Origin: Liolophura sinensis
Lineage: Eukaryota; Mollusca; Polyplacophora; Chitonida; Chitonidae
Length of the DNA: 64,000 nt
Reading direction: 5' to 3'
Assembly: GCF_032854445.1 (NCBI RefSeq)
Contig: NC_088300.1
Coordinates: 25,773,608 to 25,837,607, forward strand
A program made the position numbers and the translations under genes. Below the pieces are notes generated by a model. It did no database searches, was not told the DNA's origin, and saw only the letters and a list, made by a program, of their open reading frames with translations. Of the stretch, positions 1 through 12,100 are shown in pieces (the stretch's first letter is position 1; each line of letters begins with the position of its first letter).

Positions 1-454
1 AGGTCACGTGGTTTAGCCGCCATATTGGATTTTATAGCAAATCGGTTAGACATCATCTTCACAGGAACCAGTGAACGAATGGTTCTAAAATTTCATATGT
101 AGGTCGACCGTTGCCAGCTACAATAGGCTTGTTAACATCATTCACTTGCGATAAAAACTCTGAAAGCTTGCCACTGATCGACGGTGTGGCGTCACAACTA
201 GTTTCGAAATCTAAATAGGTTTAGACTGACTCAGACTGGTGTGTTTCGGGTCGGTGATTCCGAATCTGGCTATTGTCTTTATGTCTGTCTTCTTAACCTT
301 TTGAGATATAAAAGCTAATTATAGTTGGGTAATTTCCATTATTAACTCCAAAACTATGGGAGGCAGCAATCTGAAACTTGTACCAATTTATAACCCACCA
401 ACATGCTCTTTCTGATCCGTGCCAACGAATTTGATTAATTGTTCTCTCGCCAGA

Positions 455-640
455 ATTGTTTAATTTATTTATTTATTTGATTGGTGTTTTACGCCGTAAT
501 CAAGAATATTTCACTTATCCGACAGCAGCCAGCATTATGGTAGGAGGAAAACGGGCAGAGCCCGGGGGAATCCACGATCATCCGTAGTTTGCTGGAAGAC
601 TTTCCCACAAGCGGCTGAAGCGTTCAAATGACACCACGTT
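455..640 (-). mobile_element. SINE family A copy, truncated
   Basis: The left end has TTTATTTATTTATTTGATTG, the reverse complement of the (AAAT)n tail. It is followed by the family core (GTGTTTTACGCCGTA, then GGGAGGAAA-like sequence and GCAGAGCCCGGGGG). The tRNA-like head is missing after about 620. CAGAATT occurs near both ends and may be a short target-site duplication. The limits are approximate. Confidence 0.8.
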
Positions 641-1703
641 TTTGCAGAATTAGATATTTAAGGCAATTACATTAAATTACATACAACATCTGCACAGATA
701 TGTGCTCTTTCAACTTTCTTAGTTCTCTGGTGGTTTGTGTTTAACCTCCTTTTGGGAATTTGCACTGTGATTATACCCTTTAAGAACTGCATGCCCTGTA
801 AACACAATGTTGGGCGGGATAAAATTTTCATGGACCATCACCCTGACCGAAGATGAAAAAAAATTCCAAACCTGGCTGACATTGATATAAGCTGTCCCAT
901 TCGAAAGCTTAAATGGCTGGATTACTATTTAAGGATGGGTTTCCAATGCTGGCTTGGACATATTACATTTCGGGCATTTTAGGGAATCGGTGGAGAGCAA
1001 AAATAAGGTAGGGTTCAAGTCTTTTTTTTTTTTTTTGTTTTTTTTTTTTTGTGAAATTGTCCGTGTGGAAGTCCATATGATCGAAGGTGGGTGTTACGGT
1101 AGGAACATCAAGCTTAGATTTGGGCAGCATTGCTATATGTAATCGTACAACCCATTCAGAAAATTTATGGACAGAGCAGCAGAGTGCATTAGGTCTAATA
1201 CTATAAACTTAGTCCAGCTGCCAACTCACTCCATGCTAAAGCAATAGGATTAACATCTATACCTTAAAAAAAAAAAAACGGTGTTGTCATTTAAACACTT
1301 CTAGCGAGAAAACTATTGATCGTAGCTGAAATCTATGGCAGGCTAAGGAAAAAGCATGTCTCTGGTTACAATTTGGTACAATTTTTACATTTATAGCTCC
1401 AATAGATTTTGAGTTACAGGTCATTTAAATTATGTAACTAAATTTCAGTTTTTTTCCATTATCTCAAACAGTTAGAAAGGTAGGCAAAAAATAAAAGCAG
1501 ATTTGGAATCAGTGGCTCAAAATACAACAGAATATGTTAAAAACAAATTAAAATTTCAAAACTAGTTGTAACATCACAACTTCGACCAATGGCAAGCTTC
1601 CACCAGAAGTCAATGATTTCTTCAAACATACTGTAACTAACAATGGTCTCCTTGCACATCAAATTTCAGAACAATCGTTTCGTGATTCTGGAGAAGATGT
1701 TTA

Positions 1704-1897
1704 TTTATTTGATTGGTGTTTTACATCGTAGTCAAGAACATTTCACTTATACGACAGCGGCCAGAATTATGGTTGGAGGAAACCAGGCAGAGCCCGGGGG
1801 AACCCACAACCATCTGCAGGTGACTGGCAGACCTTCCCACTTACTGTCGGAGAGGAAGCCAGCATGAACTAGATTTAAACTCACAGCGACTGTATAG
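1704..1897 (-). mobile_element. SINE family A copy with target-site duplication
   Basis: The family A core and (TTTATT) tail are flanked by an exact 11-bp direct repeat, GAAGATGTTTA, at 1693-1703 and 1898-1908. This shows the insertion happened here as one event. The tRNA-like head is cut off, so the copy was 5'-truncated on insertion. Confidence 0.88.
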
Positions 1898-2707
1898 GAA
1901 GATGTTTACACGATTTCATACAAAATGCAATATGACCACCAAACCACATGACATGAGAACAATCGGTGCACAACTTCAGGTTATTATGGAATAATACTGC
2001 AAAATTTCAAGTCTATTGGTCAGGCGGTCTAGGCTGTAGGTGGCACATAAAATTGAATAAATCATAATTATAATCTGAACGAAAACACTACGTATCCCAC
2101 AGGACTACCTGCATGGACTCCTAATTAAGCCATTTAACATTTTAACATGGCTACCAAATATAAAGTCTTTGTCATTAAGGTATTATCCAGTCAAGTCAAG
2201 AAGAGCAAGACATTTATCACATTTATAAGTGCAACCAACATTGTCATTTAAATGTTGCAGGACATACATAACTTCACATGAGTTATTCTGATACATGTAA
2301 CAAAGACATTTATCAACATATCACACAAATTAGATCTTGCCACAGCATGGAAGGGTTGTTTTCAGTTTCATGCTTTTTTCTCAATCCATCTGCAAACATG
2401 GAGAGTCCTGTAGCAAACTGAACTGCAAAAGCACACGGTTTACATCTTTGATTTCTCCAAGTGACAAGGTGCATACAATGTCATCTTTGGGGTTTAAGGA
2501 ATGGCAAATTAAAAATGCTGAGCCCACTCTGGTTTTACCGCATCTGTTTCTTTTCAGCGATTACATCACTGCTCAACTGTTAGTTTAGTGGTTTACTTTT
2601 CAGTTCAAAATAGATCGTCTAACTTAACAGTTCACCGTTCACTAAAGGCTGAAACTAAATAAGAAAACAGAAAAGTCACACTCAAGGGTAAGTAACTCTT
2701 TATCGTT

Positions 2708-3085
2708 CTACTGCGAACTGCTCTCGTCTTTTGTTGCCAGTTTTTTCTTCAGTCTTCTGAAAAATCCCGTGTCTTCTTCTTGGGTGACTTTAAGTCCCTC
2801 TGTAGACACAATGAGACTACAATCCTTAACAGGGATACCGACAGCTCCAGTAGTTATCACCCCTGATCGTGAATACATTGTTTTGTAATAGTTCGTGTTA
2901 ATTCGATGTAAACTTTCGTACATTCTGTCACATTCTTGAACGTTGACATTTGTCGCTTCGCCGTGCTTGAATGCCAGAACGACTTTCTCTCGCAAGACTA
3001 CCCCAAGATCTCTTCCAATTTTGCTTTTATCCAGCGGCCAGTCTTCACACAGTCGTAAGAAATTACGATATCTTGACGCCGCCAT
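2708..3085 (-). CDS. UQCC2: UQCC2, ubiquinol-cytochrome c reductase assembly factor 2
   Basis: This intact single-exon frame encodes 125 residues. UQCC2 (MNF1) is a small mitochondrial matrix/inner-membrane protein. With UQCC1 it helps synthesis and early assembly of cytochrome b for respiratory complex III. The recognisable core is the start MAASRYRNFLRLCEDWPLD, then a GRDLG motif and the block CDRMYESLHRINTNYYK, all close to the vertebrate protein in order and spacing; length also fits. The C-terminus is a basic tail with two lysine/arginine clusters. I chose the ATG at 3083-3085 because homology begins exactly there. An in-frame ATG at 3121 would add 12 unrelated residues. No introns are visible, whereas as I recall the vertebrate gene has several. 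The gene lies just beyond the 3' side of LMAN2 and on the same strand. Confidence 0.93.
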   Translation of the reverse strand: MAASRYRNFLRLCEDWPLDKSKIGRDLGVVLREKVVLAFKHGEATNVNVQECDRMYESLHRINTNYYKTMYSRSGVITTGAVGIPVKDCSLIVSTEGLKVTQEEDTGFFRRLKKKLATKDESSSQ

Positions 3086-6000
3086 TTTCGTGCCAAATCG
3101 TGCTTTAAACCCTCCGCACAAAGAAAACCCTATCTACTAAGGGAGGTTACTCCCTACTATGACACGCAGATTTGCCCACAAAGTATTGTTATAAATGCAT
3201 TTTATTTTCTGATACAAGATTTACAAAGTTGGAACAATGTTAACCGAATGAAATTAGCAAAACTGAAGAAATATTGCCTCATTCACAACTTCAGCTTACA
3301 TACAAGCGTATGTTGGTGTGATATAAAGTACAAAACTAACAAAAGCTCTGATAACAGTACCTGACCATTGTAAAGAAGATCAAACAAAACAAAGTTCCAC
3401 AATTTAACAATTTTTAAATGTAACACTGTTTCGGTCAGCAATCAGAACTAAAATGCAACACACTACAGTTAGCTAAATTAGTAAGGATTTATAACACCAT
3501 TCTGTATATACAATCAAGCACCAATCATTAATCATTTCATTCCTATAAACTTATTTCATAAGCCTAATGAATTAATTTATACTCTCTTTTAAATGAATAC
3601 TGCAGCTTTTATTAATACACCATAGGAGGGCACAGGTGATATCAATTTTGGACCACAGGCAATATAAAAAATCATGAACTAAGTCTACACCGGCATACAT
3701 ATGCACTAAATAATGCGTTTTCAAAAGTGCATTTTTAATCCTTGTCTTAAACAAGGATTACATTTACAACACTAGCACTAACGTCTCTAATCCCACCACC
3801 AGGACCCATTTGAAGTTCATACAACAACAAAATTGTAAAGTCAACTAGCACACAAAACCCACACTAAGGTATCAGTAATGCTATATGCCAATTATTAACA
3901 TTGGGTACTAGTGCTTAATTTATACACAGGTATACAGGACAGCTCATGAGTGACGGATTAAATAGCACGCTTACCTGTCAACTAATTGATATGATTGTAG
4001 CTAAAGTTCCTGAATGTCTTTTTGTGAAATTGAACATTCTTATACGTTACATGAGAATTTTGCACATAAAAACATACACATACTTGGAAACGCCTAAAAA
4101 GTTTAGTCATTGCAAAACAGCCACACAAAAAGTTTTTTCTGTCTGTTTTTGTAACGTTTTGTAATTGCAAGAAATTCATTTATGTGAATTCAAAAGTGCC
4201 ATACTTCATCATTTTGTGTGTCAACAATTTGGCACAGGCCAACAGACTCAAGGTGCATGGAAATATAAATATCAACTTTTGTACAAAAATCTCAAAATGT
4301 CTTCTTCTAACAACATCATCAACTTGCTAAATTGCGCCTTTCAAAATCGAAAAAATATGCGAGAAACCACAGAAGCCATTTGTTTTGTACAATTTCATAC
4401 AAGTTTAACGTAGACTTATTTCATTATAGGCACTATAGTAACTAAGATCTTCAGTTGTGTATTTACACAATAAACTAAAACTGTAAATCAGTTCAACTTT
4501 TACCTATTGAGATCACACTTTTTGAACTACTGGTACTGGTAATTTTTTAAAGTGTATTTCATCAAAATCTGGTGAAGATGACCTGTACTGTTTCTGTATA
4601 GAAAAAAAAAGAAACTAAAGACAAAATTTTTAAAAAAAATATTAGAAATAAAAAAATATAATAATACAGAATACAGATAGAGTGAGTGAGTGCTTGGGGT
4701 TTAACGTCATGCTTAACAATTTTTCAGTCATATGATGACGAGAATACAGAATTGTTATACATGTAAAATAATGCAGAGGAAGTCGTAAATGTAATGATGA
4801 CATATTTCATATTAGTACATATTGTTTGTTTCATCCAGGCTTTCTTTGCAGCATACAATATGAACTGTACACGCCATCAAATATGAAAGCATACTGACAC
4901 AGGGCATATGCTGGCTCACTGAGATTTGTACAAAATGTTTAGCTGATTTAGTGACGAAAATTTTAATTTTGAACACTGGTTCTGGATTACATAGATTTAG
5001 TACATCAGTATTAACATGTGTATACATGTAATTCTGGAACAATTTTCCTAATGACCTCCTACGCAAAGATTAAATATTATATAACACACAGTGTTGCTGA
5101 TATTTATCCAACCTATGATTCAACCCATCCTGTAGAATATTTCACTCATATATGACAGTTGTCAGGTTTAATGGTAGGGTAGATAACTGTACCTAGCCAT
5201 GTGCCTGACTATCCATCTAATATAGGAGTGCTACAGAGATTACCAGGCAATTTAAACGCTGACCACCATACATTAGAAAAGAATCAATGATACTGTAGAA
5301 CTCCACTTTGGCAATATTTGATGGAGAGATACTGTACACAAGGAATACATACATGCAGCTACGGGTTTCACATCAGTTTCCTTGCTGCAGTACCTATGAA
5401 TATATGATTGTTGTCATACAAAAAATAGCATGACTAATAGCACAATAAACACTTGGCTAATATCTACGCCAGAATTGAACAGACAAGATTACCAACACTA
5501 AAGTTTTCAAATGCACACAAGTGAAAATTCTGTGACATCAACATGAATACCTTAGGTAAATGTATTATGTGTGTACTAAATCAACTTTAATTTTATAGAA
5601 TTTTTCACCCAAGAAAATCTAAGGTGATTTTATAAAATAGTACTTGTACCAAAGGTCTGACATTCTGCCAAGCAATATGGTGTACATACATACTTCATAA
5701 AAATGAATGTTCACCACCTCCAATTTTATCTACAGCACAATTATCATACACTGCTTTCATTGTCTGAACTCAGAAATCAACTGAAACACACCCTAACCAT
5801 ACTAAAACCATTTACAAAAATAGCGGAGGCTTATGATTTATTATCATGAAACAGTGTATCAAAGTCATTGACAAAACATGACTTCCTTTATTACAAAAAA
5901 CAAACAGGTATTGTTGCCAAAAATCAGAACAAAACATACTATTACCTTAAAACAATATTTGGTATTTGATGTTTTCTACTCTCTCACATTTCTTGTGCAA

Positions 6001-6106
6001 ACTTTTTCCTTTTTTATTTAATTTCAACATGATACTGTTATGAATGATTATGGCTGAATACCACATCGTTGTGATTAAAGAAGGGATGATTTAATGATCA
6101 ATGTTA
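3086..6106 (-). other. Probable LMAN2 3' untranslated region plus UQCC2 promoter
   Basis: This 3-kb AT-rich stretch between the LMAN2 stop and the UQCC2 start has no supportable gene. On the minus strand an AATAAA signal (TTTATT on the plus strand) lies at 3201-3206, close to UQCC2. LMAN2 could therefore have a long 3' UTR running almost to its neighbour; that is inference. The few inserts are a SINE B tail fragment near 4680 and an old SINE A-like scrap near 5130-5290. Confidence 0.4.
4678..4755 (-). mobile_element. SINE family B 3'-end fragment
   Basis: GAGTGAGTGAGTGCTTGGGG followed by TTTAACGTC and CAATTTTTCAGTCATATGA is the reverse complement of the family B 3' end. Only about 75 bp remain, so it is a strongly 5'-truncated copy. 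Confidence 0.75.
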
Positions 6107-9100
6107 TTAATAGAATCGTTTGCGATTGTGTTGTTGTTTGTTTTGATACAAGACAAATCCAACCATTCCACACACTCCAACTCCAATGATGATTAAAATA
6201 ATAAGAAGTAGTAACTTCCACCCGGAGAAAGAACTTGTTTTTGTATCGTCCACCCGATCTGAAAAAAATTCGCAAACAATTAAGAAATCACTCATCTGAT
6301 ACCAGTTACATGAGTAGAGAGAGTTACATCTGTGTTATATTATGCATTAAAAAAAAGATCAATAGCATATCAATAGCATTATATCAATAGCATGCTTGTC
6401 ATAATGTAACATGTAATATTCAGAAGCCATCATAAGACAATAATATCACTCCTGGCTGATCTAAACATATCTTTTCTACAGACAGACTTCCTGTTAGCTG
6501 TCAGCTGAAGAGTTAGGCTCTGTAAGCACGATTTTGAAGTCTTGCTTTACATATTTATTGGATTGTTGCTGAACACCACAGTCTAAAATATTTCACACAT
6601 CCTCTCCGGTTGTATATGGGAAGGTCTGCCAGTTACCTGCGGCTGATTGTGGGTTTCCCCCGGGCTCTGCCCTGTTTCCTCCCACCATAATGCTGGACAC
6701 CGTCGTATAAGTGAAATATTCTTGAGTACGGCATAAAACACCAATCAAATAAATAAATAAAATATTTCTCATATAATATGGTAGTTAATTTTATGGGTGG
6801 AACTGAAAAATCCACAAGCGCTTGAACCATGGCTTATAACCATGTCATATATACAGGCAAAGATACAATGTATCAAACATATACACAGGATTTTCATATC
6901 TCTGACATCATCTACTTTATCGATCAATAAAATTTCACTAAAACTTTCATCACCTTATTCAGTAATGATTAGGCTTTCCGTTGGTATAAAATACACAGCA
7001 TGTTTCACTCTGTTTCCACCAGAATCACACGTTTTATACACAATGACAGCCACCACAGATGGCCCAGTCGAAAAGTTCCTATGGTGAGGCACACACTGGA
7101 CCCATATACATTTACTTTGACAAGAAACATCTAGTGACCCTAAAGGAACCTACAACCCTGAGGGACCCTTAAAACCCTGCGTGCTTTATGTTTACTTTGC
7201 CCAATACTTTCATTTCTAGCTCAATATGGCTTTTTATACACAATATGTTAAGGAAATGGAATAAAATAACTTTAATCTTGAAAAAAAAGAACTAATTGTT
7301 TATTTTTCTTCTGAAATATCTTTAACAAGAACCACCATTTGCTGGCCAAAGTGAGGCAACTTACCCCTTGCAGGTTCAGTATTTTGAGCAGATGGTAAAA
7401 TTTTGCTGTAATCTAATGGATCATCTTTCTGTAAAAATAAACACAAAGAGAGAGGGCTTAAAGTACCTGTATGTTCGACATTCCTTATTTCAATGAGTTG
7501 ATTTATGGGATTATAAAATATAGCACCCATTTTGGTTTGTTTTTTTATTTTTTGTTTTTTTCACTCTTTCTTTGATACATGAAGAACAATTTCAGAGAAA
7601 GAATTTTCAGACAAGACCATCCCGCACATGACCAGAGAGGCAATCAGCATAGAAAGGCTTTAGGAGGTTTCTTTGGAAGGTAGGATGATATCCTACTGGA
7701 AAAGGTAAACAACGACTTGCTTCATGCAACACTTACTTGATTTTCTGGAGCCTCCAGTTCATAAAGCTTTACAGAAATGATGTCATGGTTATCTGGCGAG
7801 GAAAAAAATATATACTCTGGATTTGGTCATCAGCAAAGCCTTCATTATAAGTACCTTATTTAAAGACATCCCGTAGTGTCACAGGATGTATTAAAACTAA
7901 TTCTGGTTCCTTCATGTATTCTTTTGATTAGTGATTTCCACGAGACTCGAGAATATTTCAATTACATGTCAGCAGGCAATGACAAACCTTCTGATGCCAG
8001 GCCGCACTCAAGTTCGCAGGCACATGACTGGCAGACAAATTGAATTGAATACGGCCATGAGACTTGAGAATGTTCCAATTATATGTCAGCAGGCAATGAC
8101 AAACCTTCTGATGCAAGGCCGTACCCAAGTTCACAGGCACATGACTGGCAGACAATTTAACTTGGATACGTCCATGAGACTCAAGAATATTCAAATTACA
8201 TGTCAGCAGGCAATGACAAACCTTCTGATGCATAGCCGTACCCAAGTTCGCAGGCACATGACTGGCAGGCAAATTGATTTGGATAGGGCCATGAGACTCG
8301 AGAATGTTCCAATTATATGTCAGCAGGCAATGACAAACGTTCTGGTGCCAGGCCGTACCCAAGTTCGCAGGCACATGACTGGCAGACAAATTGAATTGAA
8401 TACCACCATGAGGCTTGAGAATGTTCCAATTACATGTCAGCAGGCAATGACAAACCTTCTGATGCCAGGCCGTACCCAAGTTCGCAGGCACATGACTGGC
8501 AGACAATTTGGCTTGGATACAGCCATGAGACTCGAGAATGTTCCAATTATATGTCAGCAGGCAATGACAAACCTTCTGATGCCAGGCCGTACCCAAGTTC
8601 GCAGGCACATGACTGGCAGACAAATTGAACTGAATACGGCCATGAGACTTGAGAATGTTCCAATTACATGTCAGCAGGCAATGACAAACCTTCTGATGCC
8701 AGGCCGTGCCCAAGTTCGCAGGCACATGACTGGCAGACAAATTGACTTGGATACGGCCATGAGACTCGAGAATGTTCCAATTATATGTCAGCAGGCAATG
8801 ACAAACCTTCTGATGCAAGGCCGTACCCAAGTTCGCAGGCACATGACTGGCAGACAATTTGACTTGAATATGGCCATGAGAGTCGAGAATGTTCCAATTA
8901 TATGTCAGCAGGCAATGACAAACCTTCTGATGCCAGGCCGTACCCAAGTTTGCAGGTACATGACTGGCAGACAATTTGGCTTGGATACGGCCATGAGACA
9001 AAGAGAATGTTCCAATTATATGTCAGCAGGCAATGACAAACCTTCTGATGCCAGGCCGTACCCAAGTTCGCAGGTACATGACTGGCAGACAAATTGACTT

Positions 9101-12100
9101 GGATACGGCCATGAGACAAAGAGAATATTCCAATTATATGTCAGCAGGCAATGACAAACCTTCTGATGCCAGGCCGTACCCAAGTTCGCAGGCACATGAC
9201 TGGCAGACAATTTGACTTGGATACGGCCATGAGACAAAGAGAATATTCCAATTATATGTCAGCAGGCAATGACAAACCTTCTGATGCATAGCCGTACCCA
9301 AGTTCGCAGACACATGACTGGCAGACAATTTGACTTGGATACGGCCACGAGACAAAGAGAATATTCCAATTATATGTCAGCAGGCAATGACAAACCTTCT
9401 GATGCCAGGCCGTACCCAAGTTCGCAGGCACATGACTGGCAGACAAATTGACTTGAATACCACCATGAGACAAAGAGAATATTCCAACTATATGTCAGCA
9501 GGCAATGACAAACCTTCTGATGCCAGGCCGTACCCAAGTTCGCAGGCACATGACTGGCAGACAATTTGACTTGGATACGGCCATGAGACAAAGAGAATAT
9601 TCCAATTACATGTCAGCAGGTAATGACAAACCTTCTGATTGACGTCACTGCCTGCTGACGTATAATTGAAAAATTCTTGTTGAAGTGTTAGTGGTCTGTA
9701 GACAGGGAACCTTGATCATTTACAGATATATATATATATTTGAATGTACATATGGTAGTGCATTCTCAGAATATGGTAGCATGTTTATTAAATATTTTCA
9801 AAACAGTAATTATTTACAGATATACACCTAGGCCTGTACATATGGTATTATGTTCTCAGAATATTTTCAAAACACTTACTGGAAGATTATTTACAGATAA
9901 ACACACCATACATGTACATGTACACATAGTGTTATGTTCTTAGAATTTGGTAACATGTTTGTTTTCAAAACAGTTACTGGAACAGGGCAATTTAAGCTTT
10001 ATTTTAAATTACCTGCCAATTCTCCTGTTGCAGCTGATATTCCAAAAAAATATCCTGTTGGTAGTTTTACCCCAGTTGACGTGAAACACTCTTTCCATTC
10101 ACCATTCCCCTCAATATCTGTTGAAACCTACATGAGGGTAAAAACCACATACATTTTGAAGAAATGCACTGATTATTTTTCAATATGCAATTGCCTAAAA
10201 AAATTCAAGTTGAACAGTTGTTTCTCTGAATTGTCACTTCCAACATTATTTCAGCAATTCAGCTGGCTGGAACATTATTGGCCATTTTTTTGTGATGCTG
10301 CTTGACTGAACATCATGCTAAAGATACCAGACAATCCAACCTGTCAAGCTATTTGACTCCACGGGCCATTTTCTCAAGCAACTTAAGACTTAAATCATAA
10401 ATATCAAATCCCTAAAAAACCCAAACTCAGAACAGGAAAGAAATCAAACAGTGGATAGTACATTGTTTTTTTTTTGCAGTAAAGAATCAATGTACAAATT
10501 TTTAGCCTTCTAAAGCAAAACATTTTATTTGTAGACGTTTGAATTTTTGACTTTAAGACGTTTGATAAATATGGGCACTAAATACCAACTCCTCGGAGGG
10601 GATGATGGTCTTTGCTGTAAATCTTGAGTTACTGTATGATGTTTGGATTTAACATTATAAGATGGCTGCAGAGGGACAGTATAAACCAGCTTGTCTTTGA
10701 TGAATGTATACATGTATGTATGTCTGCTTGGGGTTTAATGTCGTACCAAACAATTTTTAGTCATATGGCGACGCAGAGCCATTAGGTGTGTGTGCATAGC
10801 CTGTGGTCTTCTTGTGGCAGGGACCGGCCTGGATAGCACAGTTGGTAGAGCGTCCGTTTCGGGACCGGTAGATCCAGGATCAATCCTTGGTCGAGTCACA
10901 CCTAAGACTTTAAAAGAGGAAGTTGTAACTTCCTCGCTTGGCGTTCAGCATGAAGGGGATAGTGCAACGACTGGTTGACCCGTATCAGTATAATGGCTCG
11001 GGCAGGGCGGCTTACTTGCCTTCGGTAAGTCGTCTCAGTGATGCAGCACTAAATAAAAGAGCGGTGGAAATCCGTCCTGCAACAAGGAGGCACAATTACA
11101 CGTGCATGCACCCTAATGATTCCTTCGTCGTCATATGACTGAAAAATTGTTGAGTACGACGTTAAACCCCAAGCACTCACTCACTCACTCTTGTGGCAGG
11201 ACGCCTCCATGTCGCCAAAATGATCAGTATCATGTGGGAGATACCAGTAATAACACTCTGCTTCCTTGCTTTAAATTCTCAGTGCTGAGGGCCAAAAAGG
11301 GCAGTGACAAGTACCATTTTTAAAGTCTTTCGTGTGACTCGACCTAGGTTTAATCCTGCGTCTCGTGACTTCAAGACCGACGCTCTAACCAAAAGGCCAC
11401 AGAAGCAGTCTGCTGTCAGCAGTCTACTTGATACATGGACAGTTTCCAGTCTACCATTACTACATTGTGATATCAGATGGCTATATACATTATGCTTTTA
11501 GGATAGAGACAGCAGCCAGCTTACGGTAAATGACCTAGAGTTTCGCTTGTGCTAGCACTGTGTGCGAGCCCGGCATATCGGGAGTCAGACAGGTGTTGCT
11601 GATGTATCAGAAGTTCACACAACACCGACTGGCTATATATCAAAACAAAGAGCATGTTTTATGATTACCAGTATGCAAATATGCCCAGGTGTCACCAGCC
11701 AGATGGTAAGATTATTTTTTTGCCTTTGGTCGGCAAAAATCATGCCATCAACGAGTATAGCAGACACGTAGAGATTTTGAGACAGGTGACTGTAAGTTTA
11801 AACATTGTTTGTGTCATCATCTGCTGGTAATTGGCAAGTAAGGATTTGCCCAGTGCTAAGTCCTGTAATAGCTTTGTATGTGAAGAGCTCTGCATGCATA
11901 TTAATGGATATCTGACATGCCACTCCACATGTGCAAAGGTACTGGGTGGTCAAGCTCAGCAATCTCCCAGGAGTTTTCTCCTGGATTCCCTTTCATCATA
12001 AAACGGCGATCATACAATAATCAAGGTGCACCTTTTGTGAAATAAACCTTTATGTACTAAATCCATCACAATTAAAACTGAGGAAAATGAACTGTTGGTG

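Larger units (their letters stand above)
1..2707. other. Non-coding flank downstream of UQCC2
   Basis: No coding region can be supported here. The stretch is AT-rich, has T and A runs near 1021-1050 and 1266-1278, and holds two copies of SINE family A that are annotated separately. Short open frames lack family resemblance and convincing splice sites. The part next to 2707 is presumably the 3' untranslated region of UQCC2, but I cannot fix its end. Confidence 0.6.

Noticed and set aside
7931-9097. A 388-codon frame (plus) and a 347-codon frame (minus) with 39-residue repeats
   Set aside because: Both result from a 117-bp tandem repeat whose period is a multiple of three. The two strands are open at once, and the array lies in an intron of LMAN2.
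10938-11138. Similar short frames at 10938-11138 and 23953-24147
   Set aside because: Both lie in SINE B copies; the shared peptide reflects shared repeat sequence, not a conserved protein.
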